Source of the DNA: a virus
Virus record (IMG/VR): IMGVR_UViG_3300030450_002177
Coordinates: 1 to 60,463 of that record
Length of the DNA stretch: 60,463 nt
Strand: one strand, 5' to 3'
In this document: piece after piece, positions 16,284 to 24,167 of the stretch
How the letters are laid out: the number at the start of each line of letters is the position of its first letter
Position numbering within the stretch: the stretch's first letter is position 1
The notes under the pieces: generated by a model
Told to the model about the DNA's origin: nothing
What the model saw: only the letters and a program-made list of their open reading frames with translations
The model's database searches: none
Position numbers and translations under genes: made by a program

Positions 16284-17311
16284 TATTTATCTCCTTTTAT
16301 ATTATGAAATATGAAATCCTTTTCTTCCTGTGTGCCGAAGTGCCAAATGCCTTTTAGTATTCTACTAAGTAGCATGTTAGGAATCGAACAAGGTTTTTCA
16401 TCAGGCGTTCCTACGTTCATTAATTGTAAGTGGCATATCTGACCTATGGTCTTACCATCGTTCTTCCACATATCTAACGCTTGCCTTGCTATATCCTTGA
16501 AAATACTATTTTTAAACTTTTTCTTGCACTGATTAACGGGCACTTTGTTTTCTTTCAAAGCAATGCCCAATATGTCTAAATCATCGTACTTGTAACTAAC
16601 AAACTCTTTGTAATCCACATAACCGTCTTTGTCAGTCTCCAGTGGTGCTTCATTCTTCGGTTGGTTTTTCGACTTCTTTCTCCTACCAGCCGATATACCT
16701 TCATTTGGATTAATGCCACTAGCAACTAAATCTATATTCTTTCTAGCCTTTCTTCTAGCCGACTGCACACTCATTTCATCTGTGCTACCTAACATCACCC
16801 TTAAAGTTCCTTTGATAAAATCTTGCTTGTTGTGGATGCTGTAATACTTCTTTTTGTTTTTTGATAGGAACCTAATAGCCAAAACTGATTCCGTGCTGTC
16901 GTAGTAATAAGTATTCACTTTGTCTTTTAAAGCTTTTACGCTGTCATCTGTAAAACGAAAAGTTCGTTTAGTTGCATTAGTTCTGCTCGTATCGCCAACA
17001 GCTCTTGGCTTTTTTACTGTGACTGGCTTTTCTACTTCAGCCGTGACGACTGGCTCTATAGAGTGGTCAAAATTAGTGATCCTTGCGTTGTGCAACTCTA
17101 AAGCAGCTGTAGCTTGTTCGTACTCTAATTGCTTCTGCCTAACGATTGCCTGTAACTCGAACCTATGACCAACTAAAAAATCCTTCGTGGTCTTAATATA
17201 GTGGTCTAAGTGATTAAGCACACACTCTTCAGGAGAGATGTTGTATTCTTGCTCCACTTCTTTGAGCATTGCACCTAGTCTTTTGTTTAATTGTAGTTTT
17301 ATTGTTTCCAT
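16283..17311 (-). CDS. RHH-like protein with integrase arm-type DNA-binding domain, no recombinase domain, 342 aa
   Basis: Residues 1-45 (METIKLQLNKRLGAMLKEVE and following) look like a ribbon-helix-helix unit. Residues about 115-205 resemble the N-terminal arm-binding domain of P4-type tyrosine integrases: FTDDSVKALKDKV, YYDSTESVLAIRFLSKNKKKY, LRVMLGSTDEMSVQSARRKA, VASGINPNEG. The usual catalytic R-H-R-Y domain is absent; the C-terminal about 110 residues are unrelated and unassigned. Likely a DNA-binding regulator or replication accessory rather than an integrase. Confidence 0.6.
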   Translation of the reverse strand: METIKLQLNKRLGAMLKEVEQEYNISPEECVLNHLDHYIKTTKDFLVGHRFELQAIVRQKQLEYEQATAALELHNARITNFDHSIEPVVTAEVEKPVTVKKPRAVGDTSRTNATKRTFRFTDDSVKALKDKVNTYYYDSTESVLAIRFLSKNKKKYYSIHNKQDFIKGTLRVMLGSTDEMSVQSARRKARKNIDLVASGINPNEGISAGRRKKSKNQPKNEAPLETDKDGYVDYKEFVSYKYDDLDILGIALKENKVPVNQCKKKFKNSIFKDIARQALDMWKNDGKTIGQICHLQLMNVGTPDEKPCSIPNMLLSRILKGIWHFGTQEEKDFIFHNIKGDK

Positions 17312-17317
17312 AATTTA

Positions 17318-17587
17318 TTATTTTTTGGCTCGCCTATTTTTAGCAAGCTGGTTATTTCTATCTTTTATCCTTCGGTTTTCTTTATCAACCTCAGTCATAA
17401 ATTCATCAAGCACAGCCTCTTTGTCCTCAGCGCTAAGTTTGGTGTGTATGACCACATCATTTTTCTTAGCTAACCAATTTTGATGCCATTGCTTCTCTTG
17501 GTTTTTCCAACTCCACTCTATGCGACCATATTTTTCAGAACTGAATCCAAACACTAATGGGTTGGTAAATTTTTCATGCCACTTCAT
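17318..17587 (-). CDS. Hypothetical protein, 89 aa
   Basis: Trp-rich N-terminal half (RIEWSWKNQEKQWHQNW) and a basic helical C-terminus (NRRIKDRNNQLAKNRRAKK). Shares a 1-bp overlap with the upstream gene. Unknown. Confidence 0.55.
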   Translation of the reverse strand: MKWHEKFTNPLVFGFSSEKYGRIEWSWKNQEKQWHQNWLAKKNDVVIHTKLSAEDKEAVLDEFMTEVDKENRRIKDRNNQLAKNRRAKK

Positions 17588-17964
17588 TAGTTTTTCTCCT
17601 TCATCAAATCTCTAACAAACTTTCTCCAACCATTACAGTAAGTGGCTACATAAAAATCATCATTACCTTTGAAATCGTGGTCTGTTTCCCATACTTCTTG
17701 TCCAAGTTCATTACATTCTTCAACTAATATCTCTCTTGTAAACCTAGCATCACGAGTAAAATCATGTTTTGCTCCTGTTGAAATTTGCGATTTTGTTCCA
17801 CTGATAGTGGTAACAGTTTTGAAATTCTGTGGTTTTTTACCCTTTTTATATCTTAGTATTTCGTGACATACTGCTTCTAAAGATTCGGTATGGCATATAG
17901 ATACTTCTGTAAATCCTCCACCCTTATTCGGTTCTATTGTTGTTAAATGATATTGATATTTCAT
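17587..17964 (-). CDS. Hypothetical protein, 125 aa
   Basis: Starts MKYQYHLTTIEPNKGGGFTE; mixed alpha/beta composition, with conserved-looking CNGWRKFVRDL near the end. AGGGGCAAAG upstream could be its ribosome site. No family recognised. Confidence 0.55.
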   Translation of the reverse strand: MKYQYHLTTIEPNKGGGFTEVSICHTESLEAVCHEILRYKKGKKPQNFKTVTTISGTKSQISTGAKHDFTRDARFTREILVEECNELGQEVWETDHDFKGNDDFYVATYCNGWRKFVRDLMKEKN

Positions 17965-17977
17965 TAGCTTTGCCCCT

Positions 17978-18280
17978 TCATTTTTTTTGGTTTTTTTTCC
18001 ATTGTTTCCAATAAGTCGGGTGATCTTTAAATAATTCTTTTGCTGCGTCTGTGAGGTCTACCTCTCCACCAAACCTTTCTCTAAGATCGTGCCACCAAAT
18101 CACATCCAAAAAATGTATCTCCTCACCTTTTGAGTAAACTCTGCTTACCTTCCTGTTGCATTTATCACAGTGAACCCTGTCTTTTTGCAACCTAGAACCA
18201 CAGCAAGCAGTGAACTCGTAGCTGTTAGCTACATACACCTCAGTAGGCTGATCTTCCCTTTTTATTTTTTTGTATGCCAT
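17978..18280 (-). CDS. Zinc-ribbon protein, 100 aa
   Basis: Two cysteine pairs, CC in FTACCGSRL and CDKC in VHCDKCNRKVSRV, form a probable zinc ribbon at about 26-44; the rest is helical. Starts after GGAGAAAAT and has its own promoter-like sequence at 18300-18328. Confidence 0.55.
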   Translation of the reverse strand: MAYKKIKREDQPTEVYVANSYEFTACCGSRLQKDRVHCDKCNRKVSRVYSKGEEIHFLDVIWWHDLRERFGGEVDLTDAAKELFKDHPTYWKQWKKNQKK

Positions 18281-18299
18281 ATTTTCTCCATTAAATCAT

Positions 18300-18328
18300 A
18301 GTTTACAAACTATTGCAAATCTTTGTAA
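18300..18328 (-). promoter_or_regulatory. Sigma70-like promoter within the leftward block
   Basis: On the minus strand TTACAA (18328-18323), 17 nt, TAAACT (18305-18300), in the 100-bp gap between the 277-aa gene and the zinc-ribbon gene. Confidence 0.45.
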
Positions 18329-18380
18329 TTATTTACTTCTCCTTATAAACTTTTATCTTCTTTTTCCTCCTTCTTTATTG

Positions 18381-19214
18381 TTAATCATCGTAAATAACCA
18401 GTTCTAAATCTTTGATCTCGATTGGGTACCATTTTTCAACCAAAGCCTCGTAAACTTTAAGGTCTTGTTCGCAGTATTTGATGTACTTAGAAGGCTCACC
18501 ATAAATTGGAGTTCCTTTTTTTTCTCTACCCCATCCATTAGCTAATCCTTCAAAAACTTTTTCGCCTTCTGCTTCCATTTTTTCGTACCTAGCCTTGGCT
18601 TTTTTAAGTCTTACAATTTCTTCTTTAACTAAGTCACATGAAAGCTCTAGTGGAAGAGCATGTCTACCCATGCAACTGCCATTTCTCCAACCATCAACCG
18701 TATATCCGTGGTCAGCAATTTTGAAGCTATCTATGTTAAGTTTGTGTCTTTTCCTACAAAGCTGGCAGTGACCCCAGTATTTAGCAGATTTTTCAGTTCT
18801 AACACCTTCAGTCTTTATTTTCTTTGGCTTGGCTATGATTTCTGCTTCCTTGAAAAACGCTCTAAGCTCTACTAGGTTTTTAATTGGAATCCACACATTA
18901 CCAAAAGTTGTAAAAAACTCAGAGTGTTTGGCTTCTCTTACATTGTGAAGGTCCCAAGGTGTATCATCACTAGGGTTAGCATTTTTAAAATCTTGATACT
19001 CAGGGCTCATATACCTGTAGTCTGTGCCTAGCTCTTCTTTTACTTTAGCTCTGTAACAATCTTGAGCATAACCATTAAGAGTGCCATAAGCTCTGTTCAA
19101 CTGGTCCATAGCATTTTTTTTTGCTGACTTAGTGTAAAACTGACCATTATAAATGGCTTCAGCCCTTTTAACTCTTTCTCCGTACTCTTCCCAATGTGGT
19201 GAAATTTTAGTCAT
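18381..19214 (-). CDS. Zinc-finger-containing hypothetical protein, 277 aa
   Basis: A central region has HCQLCRKRHKL, then DHGYTVDGWRNGSCMGRHALPLE, a possible zinc-binding module (CxxC plus C/H) around residues 145-185. The flanks are helical and charged. I associate the GYTVDGWRNGSCMG pattern with plasmid and phage proteins of unknown role. ATG abuts the stop of the upstream gene. Confidence 0.55.
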   Translation of the reverse strand: MTKISPHWEEYGERVKRAEAIYNGQFYTKSAKKNAMDQLNRAYGTLNGYAQDCYRAKVKEELGTDYRYMSPEYQDFKNANPSDDTPWDLHNVREAKHSEFFTTFGNVWIPIKNLVELRAFFKEAEIIAKPKKIKTEGVRTEKSAKYWGHCQLCRKRHKLNIDSFKIADHGYTVDGWRNGSCMGRHALPLELSCDLVKEEIVRLKKAKARYEKMEAEGEKVFEGLANGWGREKKGTPIYGEPSKYIKYCEQDLKVYEALVEKWYPIEIKDLELVIYDD

Positions 19215-19438
19215 TACGCCTTCTCCTCATATATATCTTCATATTCAAAGTTTATCTCTAAAGATTTTGAGACCTTTTCATAAAGGTCTGAAAGAACGTG
19301 CCTTCTAGTAGTAGACGTTTCATTATCAAACTCTCTTTTTAAAAGATTTTCAAGAGTGTGTTTTTCCATCAAGCTGATGTGTCCTGCCTTGCTCACATCT
19401 TTATTTATTAAAGCAGGTTTGTAATTGAAGTTTGTCAT
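19214..19438 (-). CDS. First gene of leftward early block, 74 aa
   Basis: Start set at ATG 19438 behind GGAGGA, because a further upstream in-frame start would overlap the -10 box at 19481-19486. Helical charged protein (MEKHTLENLLKREFD). Function unknown. Confidence 0.6.
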   Translation of the reverse strand: MTNFNYKPALINKDVSKAGHISLMEKHTLENLLKREFDNETSTTRRHVLSDLYEKVSKSLEINFEYEDIYEEKA

Positions 19439-19480
19439 TTTTCCTCCTTCTTTATTGTTGTTTATCATATCCACATATAC

Positions 19481-19509
19481 ATTATACATATATTTATAAA
19501 TATGTACAA
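19481..19509 (-). promoter_or_regulatory. Early promoter, repeated-family copy A
   Basis: Minus strand TTGTAC (19509-19504), 17 nt, TATAAT (19486-19481). The promoter and the about 45 bp after it (ATGTGGATATGATAAAC and the ribosome site) match copy B at 43546 almost base for base. Drives the leftward genes 19438-14734. Confidence 0.8.
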
Positions 19510-19557
19510 CTTTTTACACATGTTTTTTTTATTTATTTTAGTCCTATTTTTGGACCC

Positions 19558-19586
19558 AAAAAAAAGGGCAATCTTTCGACTGCCCT
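19558..19586 (-). terminator. Rho-independent terminator
   Basis: Minus strand: AGGGCA, a 10-nt loop, TGCCCT, then 7-8 T. Ends the transcript of 19979-19612 just before promoter A. On the plus strand the T run is weaker. Confidence 0.7.
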
Positions 19587-19611
19587 CCTTTTTATAACAG
19601 TGGTAAATTAG

Positions 19612-19689
19612 CTACCTATGAAAACTGAAAAGTGCTTCAGCAGGTGCTCTAGCGTCACTCACATTTACCTCGATTTCGCCAACTGCCAT
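19612..19689 (-). CDS. Possible 25-aa peptide
   Basis: ATG 19689 to TAG 19612, product MAVGEIEVNVSDARAPAEAL plus five residues. Lies between the 85-aa gene and its terminator. The balanced composition looks gene-like, but the ribosome site is weak and it is too short to be sure. Confidence 0.35.
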   Translation of the reverse strand: MAVGEIEVNVSDARAPAEALFSFHR

Positions 19690-19721
19690 ACTCAGCTTTA
19701 GAAGTGCACCTTATCATTCGT

Positions 19722-19979
19722 TTAAAGTCTTTCCTCGATAAAGTTCCTAGCGTAATCTTCTGGAGTGTAGTCAATGCTCAACCCTCCAAAATTTGATAAC
19801 ACTATCTCGATGAACTCAGTGGCATCTGCAACCAGAGCTTCAAAAAGCTCTTCATAAGAAGCAGTCTCCATGTCTAGCGCATTGTAGTTTTCTAGGTTGT
19901 GGTTAAAGAAAAGATCACTTGAGTAAGGATCAACGTAAGTCTTATCTTCATCTTTTATTGGTTTTACTATAGTTACCAT
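19722..19979 (-). CDS. Acidic hypothetical protein, 85 aa
   Basis: ATG after AAGGAAAATAAAA. Strongly acidic (DMETASYEELFEALVADATE), perhaps a nucleic-acid mimic or regulator; no family recognised. Own promoter upstream and terminator downstream, so a small independent unit. Confidence 0.6.
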   Translation of the reverse strand: MVTIVKPIKDEDKTYVDPYSSDLFFNHNLENYNALDMETASYEELFEALVADATEFIEIVLSNFGGLSIDYTPEDYARNFIEERL

Positions 19980-20012
19980 TTTTATTTTCCTTGTTTAGTT
20001 AATGAAGTTGGC

Positions 20013-20040
20013 ATAATAAACTAATTACAAATAATTGCAA
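20013..20040 (-). promoter_or_regulatory. Sigma70-like promoter for the 85-aa gene
   Basis: Minus strand TTGCAA (20040-20035), 16 nt, TATTAT (20018-20013), about 34 nt before the start codon. Confidence 0.5.
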
Positions 20041-20074
20041 CTATTAATAAGTGTTAATTTATTTTAATAAAAAT

Positions 20075-20126
20075 GTATACAACGACACGCATTTAGTCTA
20101 TACTGTATTTGTGATGATAAATAAGG
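20075..20126 (+). promoter_or_regulatory. Early promoter with conserved leader, copy D
   Basis: GTATAC (20075-20080), 18 nt, TATACT (20099-20104), followed by TTTGTGATGATAAATAAGG. The leader box resembles those downstream of copies A, B and C. Divergent from the promoter of the 85-aa gene. Confidence 0.6.
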
Positions 20127-20139
20127 AAGGAATAAAAGC

Positions 20140-21231
20140 ATGAAAGACTACCAAAGACAAAGACTGTATAACTGGGAGAACGCAGAACCTTGGATGGTAA
20201 AGAAAAGCGATCTTACAGAATCAGAGGTGCTTTACATTGTTAAAGAGTTAGACAAAATATTTAGAAAAAATTGGGAAATTAAAGAAACCAAAGTCCAGTT
20301 TTCCAACGGCAGAGGAATGAGCTGGGCAAACAAGTCTAAGATGAAATTAAAAAGAGATTGGGCATTGACTTGGGGTGTGGTCTTGCACGAATATGCACAC
20401 GTTATAACTGACGACAAACACGGACCTGAGTTTGTTGCAACCTTTTGTGGCTTAATCAATCGTTACCACCCAGACAAACCTTGCTTAAAAGAAATGGCAA
20501 AAACTCTAGGTGAATATGGATTGGACTTTAAATCGCTTAAAACTTTAGAAGATAGAGTGGCAATATCCAAACAACCTGACATCGACATATCTAAAGCGCC
20601 GATAGTAAAATCAAAATCAAGAGCTTTAACTCCAGAACAAAAAAGAAATAATAAGTTTAGAGCCAAGACTAAAGAATTATTAAAAGCTTGGGAAAGAAAA
20701 AGATGGGTATTAGGTGTTGATAGTGACCTTCACAAATTTGAATTTGATATTGAAAGAGTATATGACCCTCATTGGGGATTAGAGCTTTATGTCAGAAAAA
20801 CGGGTTGGATATATGATGACAAAATTACAGAGGGATTTGAATGGGAGTTGGAAGATACTTACGATAATTGGAAAGACGCTTATTACTGGTTGGCAAGCAA
20901 TGTTGTTGAAGTGTGGGAACTCTTCTTTACCAGCCCACCCAACGTGATGGGTGAAGACAAACCAACAGAAAGAAAAAGAGTAAAAAAATCTGGTCAAAGC
21001 CAAGAAGCTAAAGACAAAAAAGTTTATTACAACAGAGCCAGAAGGAGATTGGTCAAACATGGCTTTGAAATAATCTACGAAGGTGCGCACAAGAACTACA
21101 GGTCGGTTACGTTTAAAAACAACGAAACTCTGTTTGTGCAAGAAGCACAAGACAGTGCACCACTTAACATAGATTGGAAGAAAGTTTGCACAACCCTAGA
21201 AAATCTAGGCTATAAGGATGCAATTAGATGA
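20140..21231 (+). CDS. HExxH metallopeptidase-like protein, 363 aa
   Basis: VLHEYAHVITDDKHGPEFVATF at about residues 84-105 is a zinc-peptidase signature: HExxH plus a third His in HGPEF, as in SprT-like and related phage peptidases. The C-terminal two thirds are basic and Trp-rich, with two further segments (KLLKAWERKR and KRVKKSGQSQ regions) that may bind DNA. ATG behind GGAAGG and copy-D promoter. Substrate unknown; cleavage of a host or DNA-bound protein is plausible. Confidence 0.65.
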   Translation: MKDYQRQRLYNWENAEPWMVKKSDLTESEVLYIVKELDKIFRKNWEIKETKVQFSNGRGMSWANKSKMKLKRDWALTWGVVLHEYAHVITDDKHGPEFVATFCGLINRYHPDKPCLKEMAKTLGEYGLDFKSLKTLEDRVAISKQPDIDISKAPIVKSKSRALTPEQKRNNKFRAKTKELLKAWERKRWVLGVDSDLHKFEFDIERVYDPHWGLELYVRKTGWIYDDKITEGFEWELEDTYDNWKDAYYWLASNVVEVWELFFTSPPNVMGEDKPTERKRVKKSGQSQEAKDKKVYYNRARRRLVKHGFEIIYEGAHKNYRSVTFKNNETLFVQEAQDSAPLNIDWKKVCTTLENLGYKDAIR

Positions 21232-21248
21232 TGTTTCACGTGAAACAT
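21231..21248. promoter_or_regulatory. parS: parS-type ParB-binding palindrome, site 1
   Basis: ATGTTTCACGTGAAACAT, a perfect 18-bp palindrome whose central 16 bp equal the bacterial chromosomal parS consensus TGTTTCACGTGAAACA. It begins at the stop codon of the peptidase gene, about 40 bp before the recombinase start. An identical copy lies at 45638. No ParB is recognised in the window. Confidence 0.85.
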
Positions 21249-21288
21249 TTGCAAAATATTATAAATTTTTATACCATAAGGAGCAAAT

Positions 21289-22092
21289 ATGATTACACCC
21301 AATAAACAAATAAATAACATCTACGGTTATGTTCGAGTGTCTACGACAGAACAAGCCATTAATGGTATTTCAATCGACACGCAAAAAGATTTGATTAACG
21401 AATTTTGCATGACCAAGTTTAATCGCCCAGTTGACGAGTTTTTCGTTGATGCTGGCGTGTCTGGAACCATACCTATTAATGAGCGTGAAGAATCAAGAAG
21501 ATTGACAGACACCATAGACGAACACGACATTGTTATATCGACACGCTTAGACAGATTATCAAGATCGTCTGGCGATCTTTTAAAGACCATACCGATCTTT
21601 GAAGAGACTGGTGTTATCTACTATCTGTGTGAGCAATTTGGCGATATGCCAATTTCTTATCCAAAGAAAAAGAATAAAGCCAGCTTGCAGAGCAAGTTTG
21701 ACATGAACGAGATGGTCAACAAGATTATGGTTATGGTCTTATCGGCAGTGGCTGAAATAGAACACGGCTCTACTGTTGATAAACTAAAAGAAGGTAAATT
21801 GGCTTGGGCACCTAAAGGCTATTCGATAGGTGGCACAGCTCCTTTTGGTTACGATAAGGAAGAAGAAAAGATCAAAACAGGCAAAAGAGTTAAGCGCAGA
21901 ATGAAGTTGGTAGAGAATGAAGAAGAGCAAAAGGTCTTACAGTTTATCTATAAATTGAGGAAAAAGGGCTTAGGCGCAAGAAGAATATCCAAACAGATAG
22001 TGGCTCATTTTCCAGAATACGACATCTTTCCTTACTGGAAAGTACGCAACATACTAGCCAGAAAAGCACAAGGCTTGCATAACGCTAGTTAA
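21289..22092 (+). CDS. Serine site-specific recombinase, 267 aa
   Basis: Resolvase/invertase N-terminal domain: YGYVRVSTTEQ with nucleophile S18, and STRLDRLSRS with Arg86, Arg89 and Arg92. It is followed by a short recombinase domain (GGTAPFGYDKEEEK near 201-214) and a C-terminal KGLGARRIS helix. It is much shorter than phiC31-type integrases (usually 450-700 aa), so integrase, dimer resolvase or invertase are all possible. It follows AAGGAG. parS site 1 lies in its leader. Confidence 0.8.
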   Translation: MITPNKQINNIYGYVRVSTTEQAINGISIDTQKDLINEFCMTKFNRPVDEFFVDAGVSGTIPINEREESRRLTDTIDEHDIVISTRLDRLSRSSGDLLKTIPIFEETGVIYYLCEQFGDMPISYPKKKNKASLQSKFDMNEMVNKIMVMVLSAVAEIEHGSTVDKLKEGKLAWAPKGYSIGGTAPFGYDKEEEKIKTGKRVKRRMKLVENEEEQKVLQFIYKLRKKGLGARRISKQIVAHFPEYDIFPYWKVRNILARKAQGLHNAS

Positions 22093-22107
22093 TCCTAAAA
22101 TTTTAGT

Positions 22108-22119
22108 TATAATGAAATT
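22108..22119 (+). promoter_or_regulatory. Leaderless -10 box for the RelA/SpoT-like gene
   Basis: TATAAT at 22108-22113 followed by 6 nt and ATG 22120, with no Shine-Dalgarno. No good -35 seen. Confidence 0.55.
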
Positions 22120-24030
22120 ATGGCTAAACTACCAACAGGTTATCCTATAACAACTGGTGCCTTTTTGCTTGGGGATCAAGGTTCTAGGGTTGAACCATAT
22201 TATGATTTTGTCAGAGACATAACTGGTGACAGGCGCTCAACAGATGATGAAGATATTTTTGCTCCAGATAGAGATTTATTGGATAAAGTTGTTGAATCAT
22301 ACGAAGAAAACATACCCCTGCCAGACAAAATATTAGCTGGATTCACAATACCGGGCATTGGTATGGATTTAGCAGCAGCTGGAAAGTACGGCAGAGAAGG
22401 CGTTAGAGATATAAAATCTGGATTACAAAGCTTAGGTAGTGGTTTTAGTATGCACAAAGCCCCTAGTCAATTAAAGTCTGGTGTGAAAAATTTAGGCATA
22501 GCCACACTAGCTGGCGTAGGAGCAATACCAGTTGTTGGCGATATAGTGAAGCGAGCAGGCACACCTCTAATAAAAGGCTTGCAAGAATCTTCCGAAATAG
22601 TACCAATATTATCAATAATCAAGAAGTCTGATAATGTAAACCCGAAAAGAGTAAAACAAGCAAAAGATTTATTAGAAGCCTCATCAAATAATTTTGTATA
22701 CAAAGGCGTAGAGCAACAAAGAAGACAGCCCATAGAGGTTTTAGATAATGGTGATGGCACTTTTACTCAACTGGGTGGCTCTTCTACATTACAAGCCTTA
22801 GAAGAATCTGGCGCAACCCATATTCCCATAAAGCGCTTTCCAACCCGAGAGGCTTATCTCGAAAATGAGCCTATCAGAAAAGCTGCAAAAGAAAATAAAA
22901 GAGCAGAAGATGCGAAAACACTACAACCTAAAGTAAACGATCCAACATTTGAAGGACCTGTAAGAGAATTTGGCTCTAAAATGGAAAAAGAGTTTGATAA
23001 GACTTTTAATTTACACCAAGAGGGTCTTAAAACTGTAGATGATTTGTTTGAAACGGCACAAAGAGCCAACTCTCAATTCCAGAAAGAAATAAAAGAAATT
23101 GCTGATGGCTTTAATTTAAAAAGCACCTCAGCCCCCGGCGAACCTATTACTGATCCTACCGTTTTCAAATTTCTTGACAAAATTGATGGTCTTGCTGTTG
23201 ACATAAGAACAGGTCATTATCCCGGCACCGTTAAGCTGCCCAGTAGCATCCTTAGAAAGTCTAAAGCTAAATACAACGGCGATCCTTCACAAATAACTGA
23301 TAGCATGAGAACCAGAATTATAGCTGAAACCCCTGAAGAAGCTGATGCACTAGCCAAAGCAATATCATCTAAATGGGCAGCTAAAGATTCAGGCAATCAA
23401 ATAAACATGTTTGGTTACATAGATCGCAAACTTAATATTCAATACATTGATGATGCTGGAAATAAGATAATAGCAGAAATAAGCATAGTGCCTAGAGCTA
23501 TGGATGATGCAGCTCAAAAAGCACATCCACTATATGAAGCTTACCGTGGACAAATAGCCCTTTATGGCACTTCTGATGTAGATTTATTCCCTTACGCAGC
23601 ACAACAAAGAGCAAAAGTATTGCTTGAGAGACAAAATCAAATTTTTGGCGAAGCTAAACAACATATTCATCCAAGCTGGCTAGGAGAAGACCTTGTTCAA
23701 AAATTTGCTTACGGAGGTGCTGTTTATGCCAATCGAGGCAGCTCAGGAAGTGTGTCACCTATGACACCAAACTTCTTTTCAAACTCTGATTTATCAATGT
23801 TAGCTCCATCAATGGTGATGTCTGCGTATTGTTCACCTGAAGCAACTCGCCAAGAGTCTTCATCTAAAGGCAAAAAGAAAGCTGCTGATACATTGGCTTC
23901 TTCGGAACCAGCTATGACTGCTGGCAAACTTTCCCAAGAAAAATATAAGATTTCTAATTCCATGTCAGACAGTATAACAAAAAGATTCGTAGATTCACCA
24001 ACTGAAGGGGGTCGCAAGGAAATTTTATGA
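22120..24030 (+). CDS. Large cargo-like protein with RelA/SpoT-like domain and FAYGGAV motif, 636 aa
   Basis: The N-terminal part contains GFTIPGIGMDLAAAG (about 67-81), like the hydrophobic segment of the 12413 product. At about 313-475 is a region whose motif order fits a RelA/SpoT nucleotidyltransferase fold: ILRKSKAKY, ITDSMRTRII (D and R), MFGYIDRKLNI (for GYxSIH), AEISIVPRAM (for EIQxRTxxM) and AHPLYEAYRG. FAYGGAV follows at about 529-535, then a Ser-rich tail. Possibly injected and acting on nucleotides or RNA. Fold assignment is by eye. Confidence 0.5.
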   Translation: MAKLPTGYPITTGAFLLGDQGSRVEPYYDFVRDITGDRRSTDDEDIFAPDRDLLDKVVESYEENIPLPDKILAGFTIPGIGMDLAAAGKYGREGVRDIKSGLQSLGSGFSMHKAPSQLKSGVKNLGIATLAGVGAIPVVGDIVKRAGTPLIKGLQESSEIVPILSIIKKSDNVNPKRVKQAKDLLEASSNNFVYKGVEQQRRQPIEVLDNGDGTFTQLGGSSTLQALEESGATHIPIKRFPTREAYLENEPIRKAAKENKRAEDAKTLQPKVNDPTFEGPVREFGSKMEKEFDKTFNLHQEGLKTVDDLFETAQRANSQFQKEIKEIADGFNLKSTSAPGEPITDPTVFKFLDKIDGLAVDIRTGHYPGTVKLPSSILRKSKAKYNGDPSQITDSMRTRIIAETPEEADALAKAISSKWAAKDSGNQINMFGYIDRKLNIQYIDDAGNKIIAEISIVPRAMDDAAQKAHPLYEAYRGQIALYGTSDVDLFPYAAQQRAKVLLERQNQIFGEAKQHIHPSWLGEDLVQKFAYGGAVYANRGSSGSVSPMTPNFFSNSDLSMLAPSMVMSAYCSPEATRQESSSKGKKKAADTLASSEPAMTAGKLSQEKYKISNSMSDSITKRFVDSPTEGGRKEIL

Positions 24031-24164
24031 CTACAAAAGAAGAAGTGGAATATTGTTTAGTTAAAATAGATTCTGTTTTAGCTTATGATTTTATTACCAC
24101 CCCAGTAAAAGAGTCTTTAACTGACATAAAAACACACTTAGAAAGTGTAAAAGCAAGCCTATAA
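24027..24164 (+). CDS. Small acidic helical protein, 45 aa
   Basis: ATGA overlap with the preceding stop. Helical, charged (MTTKEEVEYCLVKIDSVL). Could be a partner or inhibitor of the RelA/SpoT-like protein because of the coupling; no evidence beyond position. Confidence 0.45.
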   Translation: MTTKEEVEYCLVKIDSVLAYDFITTPVKESLTDIKTHLESVKASL

Positions 24165-24167
24165 AGC

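Noticed and set aside
16283-17311. Possible phage ParB to pair with the parS sites
   Set aside because: No ParB N-terminal CTP-binding motifs or central HTH were seen; the middle region fits an integrase arm domain better.
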